Counted from the first letter of the stretch, positions 48,970 through 62,300 are shown. The stretch is DNA of 64,000 nucleotides from Nymphaea colorata (GCF_008831285.2 NC_045150.1:5160001-5224000), one strand, 5' to 3'. Numbers and translations are program-made. The notes: a model not told the origin generated them from the sequence alone.

Positions 48970-49830
48970 CTTCTCCTCAAAACCCAATTTAGCGTTATCA
49001 TTGCTTGACAAGCCTCTTCCTTGTCTTCCCATATCTCCTTCTCAACTTTCATTTCTAAATTTATTTTTTCTCTTTACACGTCCACTTCTCCGACACATTC
49101 TAGGTCAAGATTCTCTTTTGAACAATATCCCTTAGAATCAGATGCTCCAGAGTGATGTCATGATAAGGAGATCTCTCACAAGCGATGAACCCAAAAGAAT
49201 AATGGAAAGAAAAATTTTGGTAAGGGGAATTTTGTTCCTTTTGCTACTCACTCAACGTTGTCCATATGAAATCTGAGACGTTATGTTAGGATTACTTTCT
49301 TAGTTAAGCTGCTTTCATGGAAAATTTAAGATGGTTATTTTAGAATTACTTTCTTAATTAAGCCGTTTTTTTTGTGATTGTTTCAAACTTTGAGTGGTGA
49401 TTTGTAAATAGTTCAATCATTTGGCAGTTTGTTTAATGTTTACTTATGAGATATAAAAACCCTAAGGCCATACCTTTATACATTTATGTCTCCAAGGTTT
49501 CGATTTGCTTTAAGGTTTGGACGAACCTATAATATACCATTCAATTCGAGTATTGAGTTCACTAATGTTTGCAACTTAGAGGAATAATACACCTGGTTGT
49601 GACAATACCATGAGATTAAAACCTCAAACCCGCCGGGTTACCACCCAAGTGTGCTATGCCCTTGAGGCAATCATTGGGCCATTGTTGATCATTTTTTCAA
49701 GAGGTTGCTCAGTCAAATGATAGCAAATGAAACCAAAACAAGCTTGTCAAAACTTAATTAATTAAGATTACTTTCAAACAATTCTCTATTTGGGAATCAT
49801 GCAAATTGAGCATCATTCCAAACTCTCGCA
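48970..49830. other. Intergenic DNA upstream of TIM23
   Basis: AT-rich sequence with no recognised gene or element beyond the possible copia LTR that begins near 48663. Confidence 0.4.
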
Positions 49831-50117
49831 CCTATGAGTGATTTCAGACTTGTTGACCACGATTGCAGGTTTCATTGGAGACTGCCACAAGAATTCCTTC
49901 CCTTACAGCGAGTTCCTATATGCTCATTTGAGATTTGCTCACGCACCAAACTGTATTTACTAACTACTCCTTCAACCACCCGAATAGAAGAAGTCAGATT
50001 CCATTTATGTGGGCTTACCTCATATGCCGACTCATTTACCTTTCCTCGTCGCTTACACTTTGAGCCAAAAACCCTAGAGAGTTTTGGACGCTCTGTGGCA
50101 CGCCGATCAAACTCAGA

Positions 50118-50293
50118 AGAGAGAGAGAGAGAGAGAGAGTAAAACCCTAGCAAGGGGGGAGATCACATTAAAACCAAAATCCCACTGGGATCTCTCTCCC
50201 TTGCAAACCTATTTTTGGTTGAATCCAGGATCGCCAGCACCCGGAAATTGCTCCCCTTCAACCATTTTACTATTAAACCGGCTCCTACTGTCC

Positions 50294-50328
<35 letters not shown>
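50118..50328 (+). promoter_or_regulatory. GA and TC tracts in the TIM23 promoter/leader
   Basis: (GA)n at 50118-50139 and (TC)n at 50301-50328 lie 120-330 bp before the TIM23 start codon. TC-rich leaders and GAGA-type tracts are common around plant transcription starts; a role here is inferred, not shown. Confidence 0.4.
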
Positions 50329-50330
<2 letters not shown>

Positions 50331-50449
50331 GAGTTAAAGAGAAAAGCCGTACCCCCGGCGGAGGAAAAAAACCAAGGGTTTCTCCTCCCCCGGCCTACCG
50401 AAGTTTCTGAAATCTCGAAGTTTGATCGAAACCCTAGAACAGCCCTTTG

Positions 50450-50998
50450 ATGGAGCGCCCATCTGATCGGCTCGACGAGAATACCAGACTCTACAACCCC
50501 TACCAGGATCTCCAGATCCCCGTGCACAACCTTTACCGGCTGCCCACGTCGCCAGAATTTTTATTTCAGGAGGAGGCGGCTGCGCAGCGGCGATCGTGGG
50601 GAGAGAACCTCCAGTACTATACCGGCTGCGGTTACCTCGGCGGGGCGGCTGGTGGCGCCGCTAAGGGGCTTTTCGATGGACTGAGAGCTGCGGAGGAGGG
50701 GGACACCCTCAAGCTGCGTGTCAATCGCGTACTGAACGCCTCCGGGCAGACTGGTCGGAAGTTTGGAAACCGGCTGGGCATCGTGGGTTTGCTCTTTGCG
50801 GGAATGGAGAGCGCGATGATTGCGGCCAGGGACAAGGACGATATCCTGAATAGTGTCTTCGCTGGGCTTGGCACGGGAGCTCTCTTTAAGGCAGCGTCAG
50901 GCCCTCGATCCGCCGCCGTCGCCGGCGCCATCGGTGGTTTGGCCGCCGGAGCAGCTGTCGCTGCTAAACAAGCAGCAAAAAGATATGTGCCCATCTAG
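50450..50998 (+). CDS. TIM23: Mitochondrial import inner membrane translocase subunit TIM23
   Basis: Channel-forming subunit of the presequence translocase of the mitochondrial inner membrane. Single exon, 182 residues, close to plant TIM23 length. The N-terminus has [11 protein letters not shown] and the family block LPTSPEFLF (residues 31-39), then RRSWGENL. The hydrophobic Gly/Ala-rich C-terminal half forms the membrane helices. A complete PRAT motif is visible: G113, F116, R127, D131, A138-G139, G143 with exact family spacing. The end KRYVPI is typical. Start: the ATG at 50450 is the first ATG in frame and gives [11 protein letters not shown]; the preceding TTG at 50447 is not needed. The intronless structure is normal for plant members. 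It is convergent with OBGM 2.5 kb away. Confidence 0.95.
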   Translation: MERPSDRLDENTRLYNPYQDLQIPVHNLYRLPTSPEFLFQEEAAAQRRSWGENLQYYTGCGYLGGAAGGAAKGLFDGLRAAEEGDTLKLRVNRVLNASGQTGRKFGNRLGIVGLLFAGMESAMIAARDKDDILNSVFAGLGTGALFKAASGPRSAAVAGAIGGLAAGAAVAAKQAAKRYVPI

Positions 50999-53300
50999 AG
51001 TTTCTCACTTTCTCTTTTTTCTTTTTTGCGATCGCTGTGGTTTTGGAGTTTTTTTCCCTGTTTTCGTGGCAAAGGGACGTGATGACGTATAGCGGAGTTC
51101 TGTTCCTTAGTTTAGATGATTAAATGATGTAATTGATTAATCTGTCGACGTGATTTTTGTTAGAGTGGAAGAATTTGCTGTTGGCACATGCTAATATCCT
51201 GGGAAATTTTGTTTTCGATCTCAATGATCAACTCCTATCTTGGCTATTCCATATTTGTGTTGCTTATTTGTAAAAAAATTGCAGACAGTTTCATGCCTTG
51301 CCAGGAAAAGATGATCTTGTTTCTTTATCATCACGGCTTGCACAATTGCCGTCTTGTTGGTGATTATTGCACAGTTTAGCGATTATGCACATTTCAAGTT
51401 GTGATCCATTGCTTGCCTAGTTATATTAGCGATCAATGCCGCAAGCCCAGTTGCTAGTTGATTTGTTTGAATTCATTTTGTCGAACCATGGAGTGTTTTA
51501 AGGATCGGAACGGATTACATTTCAAAATTGTAAAACTGAAGTCTCAGGTCCCAACGATTTACCGGGCATGAGTTCTCGGGCTATTCTTCGGCAGGAAGAA
51601 AATTTTAAGACGATTTGAACATAGTTTGGCTTGGTTGGTGATCGGTTACTTGCTATTTCCGAGTATGTTAATCTGTAGGTCTCACCATGGCTCGTGTCCT
51701 TTGCATCCGTGTTATTAGCAGCTCCAATCTTCTGTCATTTCTGTCAGGTCAACTAGAATCTGTGCCTTCGTATAGTATTGTGTTAAATATGCCATTTGTG
51801 TGGATGAAGGCTTGGCTTTGGCCAATTATCAACCGTTTGTGATCAGTTTTGTTTTAGAGCCTTATGACAAGCTTTTTGGGCTTGATCTCTTCATGATGTC
51901 ATGAAGCGCTCAAGTCCCTTGAAATCACATGTTTTCGAGATTTTGATGAAACAGATGTCTGTCTTACTGATGTAATTATACAAGTCTATTTCTTCAAGGA
52001 AGTATCACGCTGACCAGAGCTTAGCTTGAGCATGGAGTTTCTGTTTCCTATATAAGTGGTCAATTGGTTTATTCCTCCTTATGTTCGGAAGCTTCACTCG
52101 TCATAGCAACGAAGTCGAGCACATGATATTCATGGTAACGATGTCGAAGGCTTGTTTCTTGTTAACGCATGAAAATTCCTCAAACATTGCCAACAAGAGC
52201 TCCGTCCACTTGGATAGGGAAAGGTTACTTGGCCATGTCCGTCGACATAACAAAGTTTGGGAAAAGCTGCAGCATCGATCAAGAAAGCTAAATGGTCCTC
52301 CTGGTTCTTCACTAAAAGATCTAATGACAAATAGGTCGTACAGGTATATGTCTAAAGGACACATCCTCCAAGAGCAACGTCTTGGAGATCCATATATCTT
52401 GGAAGAATTTCATGGCTTCTGAATCACCGTCGTCTAATGGTCACTCCGTAATCGGTAGCAAATGTTTCTTAGGCCTCACGTGGAACGTGTACTGAATCAC
52501 TTTCTCATGTTCCTGCTGATAAAAGGCGTTTCTGACAGTCCAAATGCAAGAATAATCAGATAGCTAGTGAGTTACCATATGAAGATCTCAATGATAAAAC
52601 AAATCGAGTTGCACGCATAAAACTGAAATTAATTGAACCAAGACTACTTAAGTCGTGGTTTAACAACATATACTTTACTTTGCTACAAAGAGAAGAATCA
52701 ATGCTTAAATGTGCAAGCCGTCCCACTCTATGGCAGCCTTGGTCTGTGTTGTTCGGCCACTCGAACAAGAGGGGACCTGATCATAATAACCTAGGGTGCC
52801 ATGAAAAAAGTAGAGAATCGGGGCTTAGACCTGCCATGATTCACTAGCTATTAGTTTACCATTTTGCAAAACAGAGTGAAGAATCTTACTTAGAGCTTGA
52901 GAAAGTAAGGGGCATGATAGTTTGATCCGCTTGCCAGGAACAGTGCTTTCAGGGTTCCACACACTTTGGGGGCAAATTACACATGACGGACACATTCACT
53001 GTTGACATAGTCCGAGACTGTAGAATAAATCTGAATCGCTCCACCATGAAACCAAAGTATAGCAGTGATCAATTTGTACATATCTGATATAAATCATCAA
53101 TTCTTAATTAGCCATCCACCAAGTGATTTTGACAGTTTTGGTACAAAGACTAAGAAAGTGCTGCAGAATGTTCTGAGTTAAGATTGTATCCTGGAGTGAA
53201 GAATGAAAGCGCCGACCACCATGTACCAAGACTCCAAAACCAATTGTACGAGACAATCAGCGAAGTAAAACTTGTAATCTGGAAAAAGGAAATTGTTCTG
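50999..53300. other. TIM23 3' UTR and intergenic DNA
   Basis: Follows the TIM23 stop; the first few hundred bases are T-rich and likely 3' UTR. The ORFs at 52081-52422 (+) and 52101-52364 (-) overlap each other and show no family motifs. No transposon hallmark recognised. Confidence 0.45.
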
Positions 53301-53487
53301 CATAGACTTTACTTATCTGGACTGACATCTTCCGCGCTATTGCATGTATAGTTCAAAATAGAAGCTGTACATGCCAATAAATCTTCGTGCCGCCAAAGGC
53401 AACATTATGGACGCCATTTCCTTTCTTACATGAACCCATTGCTCTTCGTGCACGCAATGGCGGACCTCAGTTAAAGAATGACAGACC

Positions 53488-55999
53488 TTAATCGACCACA
53501 ATGCTGTCCAGTTTAACTCTGCTGGTCTGAACACCATCTAGGAGAAGTCTGAGACCAACTTTTAGTTCTGGAAGACCCTCCTCTAAGACTGCACAGACAG
53601 GGTAGGTGGGGACGCCCTGCACTCTTTTTTTCAGTTCTCCATAGACCTCAATTGCACCTGCCTCATCAATTTTGTTAGCAACTACAAGAGATGGCCGATT
53701 AGACAACCCAGGCTGGTGACATTCGAGCTCCATAACCAGGTCTCTTAGCTGTTCCCACGGTGGAATCCCTTTTCTTCCATCCAATGAAGCCGATAAATCT
53801 ACTACATACGCAAGAATCTTTGTGCGTTCTATGTGTCGGAGAAAGGCATGCCCCAATCCTCGGTTTTCATGTGCACCTTTTATAAGTCCAGGAATGTCGG
53901 CCACCGTAGCAGAAAAAAAATCATCATAGTTCAGATTCCCCATATTGGGCCTCAGTGTCGTGAAGGCATAATGTCCTATTTCAGGTTTTGCCCTAGAAAT
54001 TGCTCCAAGGAGGGTGCTTTTTCCAGCATTAGGCATGCCAACCAGACCGATATCAGCAATACTCTTGAGCTCCAAGATGAGAATGGCTTCTGAACCTGGC
54101 TTGCCTGCAGTATGTGTGGTTTCATCGTCCAAAACATTAAAATCCCTTTCATCGTCATCCTTCTTATCATGTTTATGGTTCTTAACAACCTTTCCTAAAG
54201 AAGCATTACCTAATCCCCCCTCCCCACCCTGGGCAACGATGAGTCTCTGTCCAGGTCTTATTAGTTCAGCAGCTGAATGGCACATAGTTTCTTCTTCAGT
54301 TTCTTCTTCAGTTTCTTCTTCAGATAATTCATATTGAGACATCATGCTTTCAGCTTCAGTATCAGATTGATCTGAATATGAAGAACATTCTTTGGCTTGA
54401 GCTTCAACTTCTTCATCAGCACGGAGAAGGAGTTTGTCATTTACTTTTGAAGAATTTTCTTTGGCATCATATCTGGGTGGCGACCTAGTAGTCCTTTCAT
54501 GCCTTGTAATACGTTCAATAGTAGTGCCAGATTTCTTATCAGATGAGCAGTTATCAACTTCAGCATCATCAGGAATTTCCCATGGTTGCAGATCTCTATC
54601 TGGAATTGTTTCTACGATTAAAGGGCACTGGCCTCTAACTAAATGGATCACAGTGCCAACTGGTACTTGCGCCACCTGCAAGAGTAATATTCTTTGCTAA
54701 TTGAAAGCTTTAAAAGCGCCACATGTCCATTCAACTAAAATTTCTTCTTACTGACAGTCAATATTGAGACAGCCACAAAGTTGATGTCAACTGATGAAAC
54801 AAATGATGCATGGTTACAAGCAAATGCTTACAAATTATAACCTTGTCTGTTCCTCGGCTACCAATTTTGTTCTTGGACAATCCGTTGCCCCCTCTTTTTG
54901 CATTCTGTAATCCACGATGTGATTAAGAAGATGAAGTAGAGAGCGATCCACCCAAAAAATATGTACCAACTTAGTTTTGAAAGGCACCTCTTAGAAGCTG
55001 AGCAAGTAAACGTTCTTAAGAGAGACAATTCAGCACAGTTGAAGACTACAAAATTGAAAACAAAGAACAGAAATAAATAACTTTTCAACTGCATACCAAG
55101 TGATGCTGTAAGTTACTTAAATCCCATACTGATGCAGAGCACTCGAGAATAACATTTCCACCTTTGCCACCATTCCCTCCTATATATCAAAGATAAGATC
55201 ATTACAGAAATGTCACTAGACAACAACGTAAGAAACATATCAACAGGATCTGGGACTAAAACTATTATCATTCGGCACCAAAAGAATTCCAGAACATTCT
55301 ATGGTTCTACGACTTCGACAGCAGAACTTGTAGTTAACATTCGTTTGAATTGGAAAAACATGTCTATCCATCTCAGATTTTGGCGAAACAGATGCAACAA
55401 ATTTTTCCCAATAAATCAAGTAACGACATCTTTCGAAACCGCGTTTCTAAGCAGAAGAAGTGACAAAGTTGAGAAGAGCCAGTTCTCTCCGACATGAATT
55501 GCTGGATTTGCCACATGAAATGCATTTCCAGGAAAACGAACGAAACAAATAATCCCCAGTGATTTATTATTACCATCAGCTCGTCCTCGGCGGTCATGTC
55601 TGCTCCGTCGAAAGCTTACACACCCATTGCCTCCCTCTCCTCCTTTCACCCATAGCTTGATCCTGTCGACCATTTTCCTCTCCTGTAAACGCAATTACCA
55701 ATATCAAACGAATGCATAAGAAAAGAAAAAGAAAGTACCACTTCTCTCCGTACTCCAAGCCAACAAAAACTTACTGGGTGTCTTTGGAAGCGTTCAAATA
55801 TCGAAAAAAACTAGAAATATATTGGACATTATACAAACGTGTCACAGATACAGCATCCTAAAATCAGAAGCTACAAACTCACTTGCAACGGAGCGACCTT
55901 CCCTTTCATCCTGGTGAAATCTGAATAGCGCGGAGAGGCACGAAACGGCGGATGTCTCAGTGTTTGGAGACGGGGCAGGAGACTACGGAAGAAGACCAT
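53488..55999 (-). CDS. OBGM: Mitochondrial Obg-family GTPase
   Basis: GTPase of the Obg/CgtA family, in mitochondria expected to assist large ribosomal subunit maturation. Five coding exons on the reverse strand: 55883-55999, 55574-55682, 55097-55179, 54842-54904, 53488-54675; GT-AG junctions, all phases consistent, 519 residues. Exon 1 encodes an Arg-rich, acid-free N-terminus (MVFFRSLLPRLQTLR) like a mitochondrial presequence. Exons 2-4 and the start of exon 5 give the Gly-rich Obg fold (VKGGEGGNGCVSFRR, GGNGGKGGNVILE, VPVGTVIHL). Exon 5 carries G1 GMPNAGKST, G3 DIPG, G4 NKID and the C-terminal G5-like region. Within the Obg fold lies an acidic Ser/Glu-rich insertion with three EEET repeats before the conserved GGEGGLGN. 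The exon 4 donor (AAG/GTTATA) is weak but required by homology. Confidence 0.94.
54285..54326 (-). repeat. 12-bp tandem repeat in OBGM coding sequence
   Basis: Three copies of a 12-bp unit (reverse strand ACTGAAGAAGAA) encode consecutive EEET repeats in the acidic insertion of OBGM. Repeat length variation here would keep the frame. Confidence 0.85.
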
Positions 56000-56249
56000 C
56001 TTCGGCTTCTTCTTAAAGGGGCGGCGCAAACAGGGAAGTGGTTGAAGGTTTCAGAAAAATCGCGTTCTTTTAACGGCAAAATGGGTGACAACGAGGGAAG
56101 CTGCGGGTGGAAGAAGCTGTAGGAGAAGACGCGACTTGTCGATGAAAAAGGTGAAGACCCTTCATGGGAAGGACTGCAGGAAGTGGAAACGGCGAAAGAA
56201 TGACGGCAAAGCACGGGGGAGAAAAATGGAAGCTGCAAGAGAAGGCAAA

Positions 56250-57395
56250 GAGGTCAAACGACAATCATATATCTTAATTTTTACTCATACTAAATAATAT
56301 GAGAAAAATCTATAATCAAAGTATTCCCCTATGGCCCTACGTTGTTCTACTGAGATAAACCAAGAAAGTTTATAAGAGATGGAAGGAAAAATCGTATTTT
56401 TCTTATTCCTTGTTTTATAAAAAAAAGGTCATTTTCAAATATTGGAATTTTGTTTCCAGCACATTTAACGAGTCATGCTCAACATCGTTAAGTTCTAATA
56501 ATTTAAATTGAACGTCAAATTAAAGAACTTGGATTAAAAGTAACATCTACAAATGAAGTCATCGTTTTCCTCTTTTACATTGGGATAGTTTGATCACAAA
56601 TTATACATCTCTAATCTAGAACCAAATTATGTCATTTGGTAATCAAATGAACCCTTAGCATAAATATACTTTTTTCTTTTATATCCCTTTAAGATGATAT
56701 GGATGTATTTTGAGATTTATTTTCTTGACGTTTTTTTAGATTTTTTGCATATTATTCCTTTACTTATAACCAATTGGCAACTAACTTCACAAATTCATAT
56801 GAAGGATGAACAACTGCACTTTATATTTATGTCTTTCCTGATAACTTGTTTTGTGTTTTCTCTTTTCTACATAATAGGTAAGTATTTTGATATGTTATCT
56901 TTTTTTGCATTTAATGTAAAACTTGAATATTTGTATCCATACTTTTCAGGGGTTGTTTTTATTGTTTTATTGTTAGGAGTTGATTTAACCATTTGCAGAA
57001 TTGTGGAATTCATATGGTATAATTCAAAGGCTGTCATTATCTCTTTGTTTTCAACTAGCAATTGACATGCCTCCGTTTTGCCTCACTAGTTGTGTCATTG
57101 CCCCAAGTGCAAAAAATCCTTTTCTCTTTATTGTTATGGGTTCCATTAAAAGGATCTTGGAAGATAGTCTCCTCACCATATTTATTAACACGGATAAAAT
57201 CTTTAAACAAAAGAAGATAATAAAAAAAACAAATGAGATCTAAAAGTTTGACCGCCTAAACCACAACAATTCCAAAAACTAAATCACAAGAACACTGTAC
57301 AAGCACTGGTCTATCTTTTATGAGCTTTCACAGTCACATCTTCAATCTCAACTAATATTGTTGTTAGCAGTGGAAATGATTCTAGTCGGTCTTTC
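56250..57395. other. AT-rich intergenic DNA between OBGM and TE4
   Basis: Contains a 123-codon hydrophobic + strand ORF (56694-57065) of very AT-rich composition that I do not accept as a gene. Nothing else recognised. The OBGM promoter should lie in 56000-56300. Confidence 0.45.
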
Positions 57396-57400
57396 GATAC

Positions 57401-57438
57401 TATTGCAGCTGTGAGGTTTGGAGCCCTGTCGTGAGATG

Positions 57439-57472
<34 letters not shown>

Positions 57473-57659
57473 CAGCCGTAAGGCTAGGAGAAAGGAACAT
57501 ACTTGATTCACTAACCCTAATCTCTATTATAAAGAGATTAGGGTAGAAAGGAGATTTACATATTACACTAAACAAAAATAAGGAAAATATTAAAGAGATC
57601 TTGTAACTCTTTAATATTACAAAGAGCCACCTAGAAACATAAACTCTTCTAATTCAACA
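57401..57659 (-). repeat. TE4 3' LTR
   Basis: 259 bp, starts TATTGCAGC: the expected terminal TG has become TA at the outer edge. Contains a (GA)n tract longer than in the other LTR, and an inverted pair CCCTAATCTCT / AGAGATTAGGG around 57523-57545. Confidence 0.93.
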
Positions 57660-58230
57660 CTCCCCCTCAAGCTGGAGCATACATATTAAACATGCTCAGC
57701 TCGTCATAACATCTAGAAAAATCACCAATAGGGAGAGCTTTGGTGAAGATATCTGCATCTTGATCTTTTGAAGGAACATGAATAGTGGCAATGGTTCCAT
57801 CTTGAATGAGATCCCGAATATAATGGCAGTCCACTTCAATATGTTTCGTTCTCTCATGGAAAACCAGATTGTTTGCAATGTATGTAGTTGTTCGATTGTC
57901 ACAATACATCTTCATGGGAAGCAGAATTGACACATTTAGGCTAGATAGCATGGATCTTGCCCAAGTCAGTTCTGCTGTAGTTTGAGCTATAACTCTGTAT
58001 TCGGATTCTGCACTAGATCTTGACACCACACCTTGTTTTTTGCTTCTCCACGATATAAAGTTGCCTCCCACAAATACACAGAATTCTGTGGTAGATTTTT
58101 TGTATTCGACTGAGCCAGCATAGTCAGCATCACTATAGGCTTCCACTTCCAAGGTCTTGCCTTTTGTGAACAAAAGGCCTTTGCCAGGAGACGATTTCAG
58201 ATATTTAACTACCATCAACACAACATCCCA

Positions 58231-59359
58231 GTAAACTTTCCTGGGTTTTTTCAAAAATTGACTTAGCTTCCCCACTGCAAAGCTAATGTCTGGTCTTGTC
58301 ACAGTAACATAGAGAAGTTTTCCAATAAGAGATCTATATGATCGAGAATCCATTAATTCTTCTTGGTCATCATGAAGATGTATACGTGGATTCATAGGTA
58401 GATTAACCAGTTTAGCTCCTAGCATCCCAGTGTCCTACAATAAATCAAGAACATACTTTCGTTGAGAGAGAATGACACCATCTATATTTCGAGCAACCTT
58501 TATTCTCAAGAAATACCGTAGTGGACCAAGATCTTTTGTCACAAAGTGTTTTTGAAGAAACAACTTTGTATCAGAAATTTCTTGATCGGAGTCACCTGTC
58601 AGGATAATATCATCAATATAGACCACTAGAACGATGATACCCTGGGAAGTCTTTTTGGTAAACGAAGAATGATCAAGAGGAGATCTCGCAAAGCCACACT
58701 CTGAGACTACCTCGGAGAACTTGTGAAACCACGCACGAGGACTCTGCTTGAGTCCATAAATAGCCTTCTTTAGTTTGCACACTTTTCCACACTCAGTGAA
58801 CTTTCCCGAGTTTTTTCATAAATTGACTTAGCTTCCCCACTGCAAAGCTAATGTCTGGTCTTGTCACAGTAACATAGAGAAGTTTTCCAATAAGGGATCT
58901 ATATGATCGAGAATCCACTAATTCTCCTTGGTCATCATGAAAATGTATACGTGGATTCATAGGTAGATTAGCCAGTTTAGCTCCTAGCATCCCAGTGTCC
59001 TACAATAAATCAAGAACATACTTCCGTTGAGAGAGAATGACACCATCTATATTTCGAGCAACCTTTATTCTCAAGAAATACCGTAGTAGACCAAGATCTT
59101 TTGTCACAAAGTGTTTTTGAAAAAACAACTTTGTATCAGAAATTTCTTGATCGGAGTCACCTGTCAGGATAATATCATCAACATAGACCACTAGAACGAT
59201 GATACCCTGGGAAGTCTTTTTGGTAAACGAAGAATGATCAAGAGGAGATCTCGCAAAGCCACACTCTGAGACTACCTCGGAGGACTTGTGAAACCACGCA
59301 CGAGGACTCTGCTTGATTCCATAAATAGCCTTCTTTAGTTTGCACACTTTTCCACACTC
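58231..59359 (-). repeat. 565-bp tandem duplication inside TE4 pol
   Basis: The segment 58231-58794 is repeated at 58796-59359 with an offset of 565 bp and only scattered differences. Each copy encodes the same RT part (CKLKKAIYG, YxDDIILTGDSDQEISDTK) and the start of the RT-RNase H connection. Both copies carry the same TAG stop after KYVLDLL. Confidence 0.92.
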
Positions 59360-62300
59360 CTCATGTTGTTCAAACCCTTGTGGTTGTTGCATATAGATAG
59401 TCTCATCGAGATCACTGTACAAAAAGGTGTTTTTGACATCAAGCTGTGCCAGTCATGGTGTACAACCACATAAATAATAAGACGAATGGTTCCCAACCGA
59501 GCAACCGGAGAGAATGTCTCAAAGAAATCCACTCCGTAGGTCTGCGTATAGCTCTTAGCAACTGACCGAACTTTGTATCGTTCGACCGACCCATCAGAAT
59601 TATATTTCACTGTGAATACCCACTTAAAGCCAACAATGTCACAATCAAGAGGAGGATCAACAAGTTCTCAGGTGCCTCGCTGAACTAATGCATCCATCTC
59701 ATATTGCATAGCCTGTTTCCATTGAGTATTTAATAAAGCATGCTGGTGACACGTAGGAACTGTATGAGCAGTAAGAGCTTGAATAAACTGTTGCATACTT
59801 TTACCAATATCGTCAGTAGACACAAAATGAGATATAGGATGCATAGTACATTGTCGTTTGTCTTTGTGAACAACAATAGGTAAGTCTTGACAGGGATCAG
59901 ACAGACTAAGGCTACTCACTTCAGATAAACTTACCTCCTGAGAAGCGCTTGGTGAAGGATCATGAGAGGGGTCCTGTCGACGCGTGTAAATCAGCGGAGG
60001 ATCACGAAATTTGGGCACTACAGCCGAAGATTCTTTAGAAGGAGATTCAAAAGGAAATGACTCCAAAGGAATAGGAGGAATAGGTAGTGGATGTGGCGAC
60101 GGTGGCATCTCAGTGGAGATAGGAGAGGAGCTATAATAAGGTTTAGACTCAAAGAATGTGACATCTACACTGATATACTCCTTTTGAGTCAAGGGGTCAA
60201 AACATTTGTAGCTTTTATGGTTTCTGGAGTAGTCTATAAAGATACACTTAATAGCTTGGGCACCCAATTTATCACGTGTAGGTCCAAGTATGTGAACAAA
60301 GCATGTGCAACCAAATACTTTGAGAGCCACGGGAAACAATGGTCGTTGTGGATGCACAAGTTTAATAGGAACCTTGTGTTAAATGGAGGAGGATGGTAAA
60401 CGATTGGTCAAGTAACAGGCAGTGAGAATGGCATCTTCCTAAAAGTATGCAGGTAAATTATTATGAAGCATTAGGGAACGAGCCACATTTAAAAGTTGGT
60501 GATGTTTTCGCTCAGCTACTCCATTTTGTTGGGAGGTATGAGGACATGTAAACTGAGAAGAAATGTCATTATCAGAGTATAACTTCATTAAGGTAGATGT
60601 CTTGAGCTCAAGAGTGTTATCAGTGCGAATGCTTTTAACAAGAATACCAAATTGGGTCTTTATTTCAATAATAAGGTTTTTGATAATACATACGACTTCA
60701 ATCCTTTCTTTCAAATGGAAGACCCAAGTGACTCGAGAATAATCATCAACAATGACAAGGAAATAACGAAATCTTGACCTACTAGCAACTTTGTTAGGAC
60801 CCCACACATCAACATGAAGAAGATCAAATAGTCCACAACTGGACTGACTCAGACTCGATGAGTAACTGCTACGGGTGTGTTTACCTAGTTGACAGGCTTC
60901 ACACTGAAATGACTCTACTGAAAGATGAGGAAAAAGGTGGCGGAGCTTGTAGACAGATGGATGACCAAGTCTGAGATGCCACTGAAAGGAGGAGGACAAT
61001 GAGGTGATCGATGATGTTGCAATACCCACTGGATTCGACAGAAAGTAGATGCCCTCTTTCTCATAGCCTCCACCAATCATCTTCCCAGTTTGCAAGTCCT
61101 GAAATGAACATACACCAGAGTCAAATAACACGACAATGTAAATCATTAATCAATTGTTCAACCAATAATAGATTTGTGGGAAACTTAGGAGCATATAACA
61201 CATTAGGAATAGTCATAGACTGAGAGATCTTGATATCTCCATAACCCATAATAGGTGACCATCGACCATCTGCAAGTCTTACATGACGTGTCTGAGGTAA
61301 TGAGTGCAGGACAATAAACATAGAAGGTCTACTACAAAAGCGTCTCGATGCTCCTGAATCAATAATCCAAGTAATACCTGTATCATGTGAGACAGTATCA
61401 ATGGACATAGCACTGTCTATCATGACTGTAGAGGCCGATGGCTGGATAGATCTGTGCGCCAAAAAGTCCTCATACTCTGACTTGTTGATGCTCATAGTCA
61501 TTGTCTCAGGCTGAGAAGAAGATCAAGACTCATCTACCACTGATGATGTTGCTTGGGCAGATCCAATAGAAGACTGTAAAGAGTTCTTTCCCAGCTTAGA
61601 TGTAACATTTCCTTTTAATGGCGGCGCCGTGGTAGGACGGTCATGTTTATCCCAACATCTGTCTTTCAAATGCCCTATTTTCCCACAATAAGTGCACTGA
61701 AATCTCTCCTGACCTCCTCCTGACCCACGACCTATGCCTCTCCCCCTAAATGAACTGCGTCCACGACCTCCTGAGGTTGCCAAGACAGAGGCATAGAAAT
61801 CACTAGAGGGTGGAGAGAGGATCACAACAAGACGACTGAGTCTGTTGTAGGCTTCAGCTAAGTCAGGGATTTCTGCTCCAGTCAACATCTGAGCCTTTGC
61901 TCCTGCATCTTCAGAGGAGAGACCCTGTACAAACTTCGCAACCATAAACTGTTCACCATGGGTCTTATGGCATGTTGGACATGAGGACGTAATGCTTTAA
62001 GTCGTTTAGATATGGACTTGAGGGAAGCAAAATACTGAGCAAGACTTTGGTCACCCTATTGCAAATTAAGTAATTCCTCCTCTACCTGCAATATCTTGTT
62101 CACATTCTTGTCATTTGAGTAAGTTTGTTTCTAGAAATCCCACATTTGTTTGGCCGAGGTATAGTATGCAATAGTTGATGCAATTTGTGGTTGCATACTA
62201 TTCATGATCCACGACATGACAATATTATTATCTTCCTTCCATGAACCATATTTTTCACTCTTTTCAACAAGCTCATTTCTTCTATAGCATGCTCCTTCTG

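Noticed and set aside
49834-50142. 102-codon ORF upstream of TIM23
   Set aside because: Runs into the (GA)n tract, ends in an RERERE repeat, and lies in the likely promoter/leader of TIM23.
50447-50449. TTG as TIM23 start
   Set aside because: The ATG immediately following gives the family N-terminus and is the normal eukaryotic start.
52081-52422. 113-codon ORF between TIM23 and OBGM
   Set aside because: No recognised domain, overlaps an equally long ORF on the other strand, and no conserved neighbours support it.
54826-54841. Alternative exon 4 donor GTAAGC in OBGM
   Set aside because: A stronger donor by consensus, but it would shift the frame into exon 5, whereas the weaker GTTATA site preserves the Obg fold.
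56694-57065. 123-codon hydrophobic + strand ORF resembling a membrane protein
   Set aside because: Very AT-rich, no family motif, no splice or promoter context; hydrophobic chance ORFs are expected in T-rich DNA.
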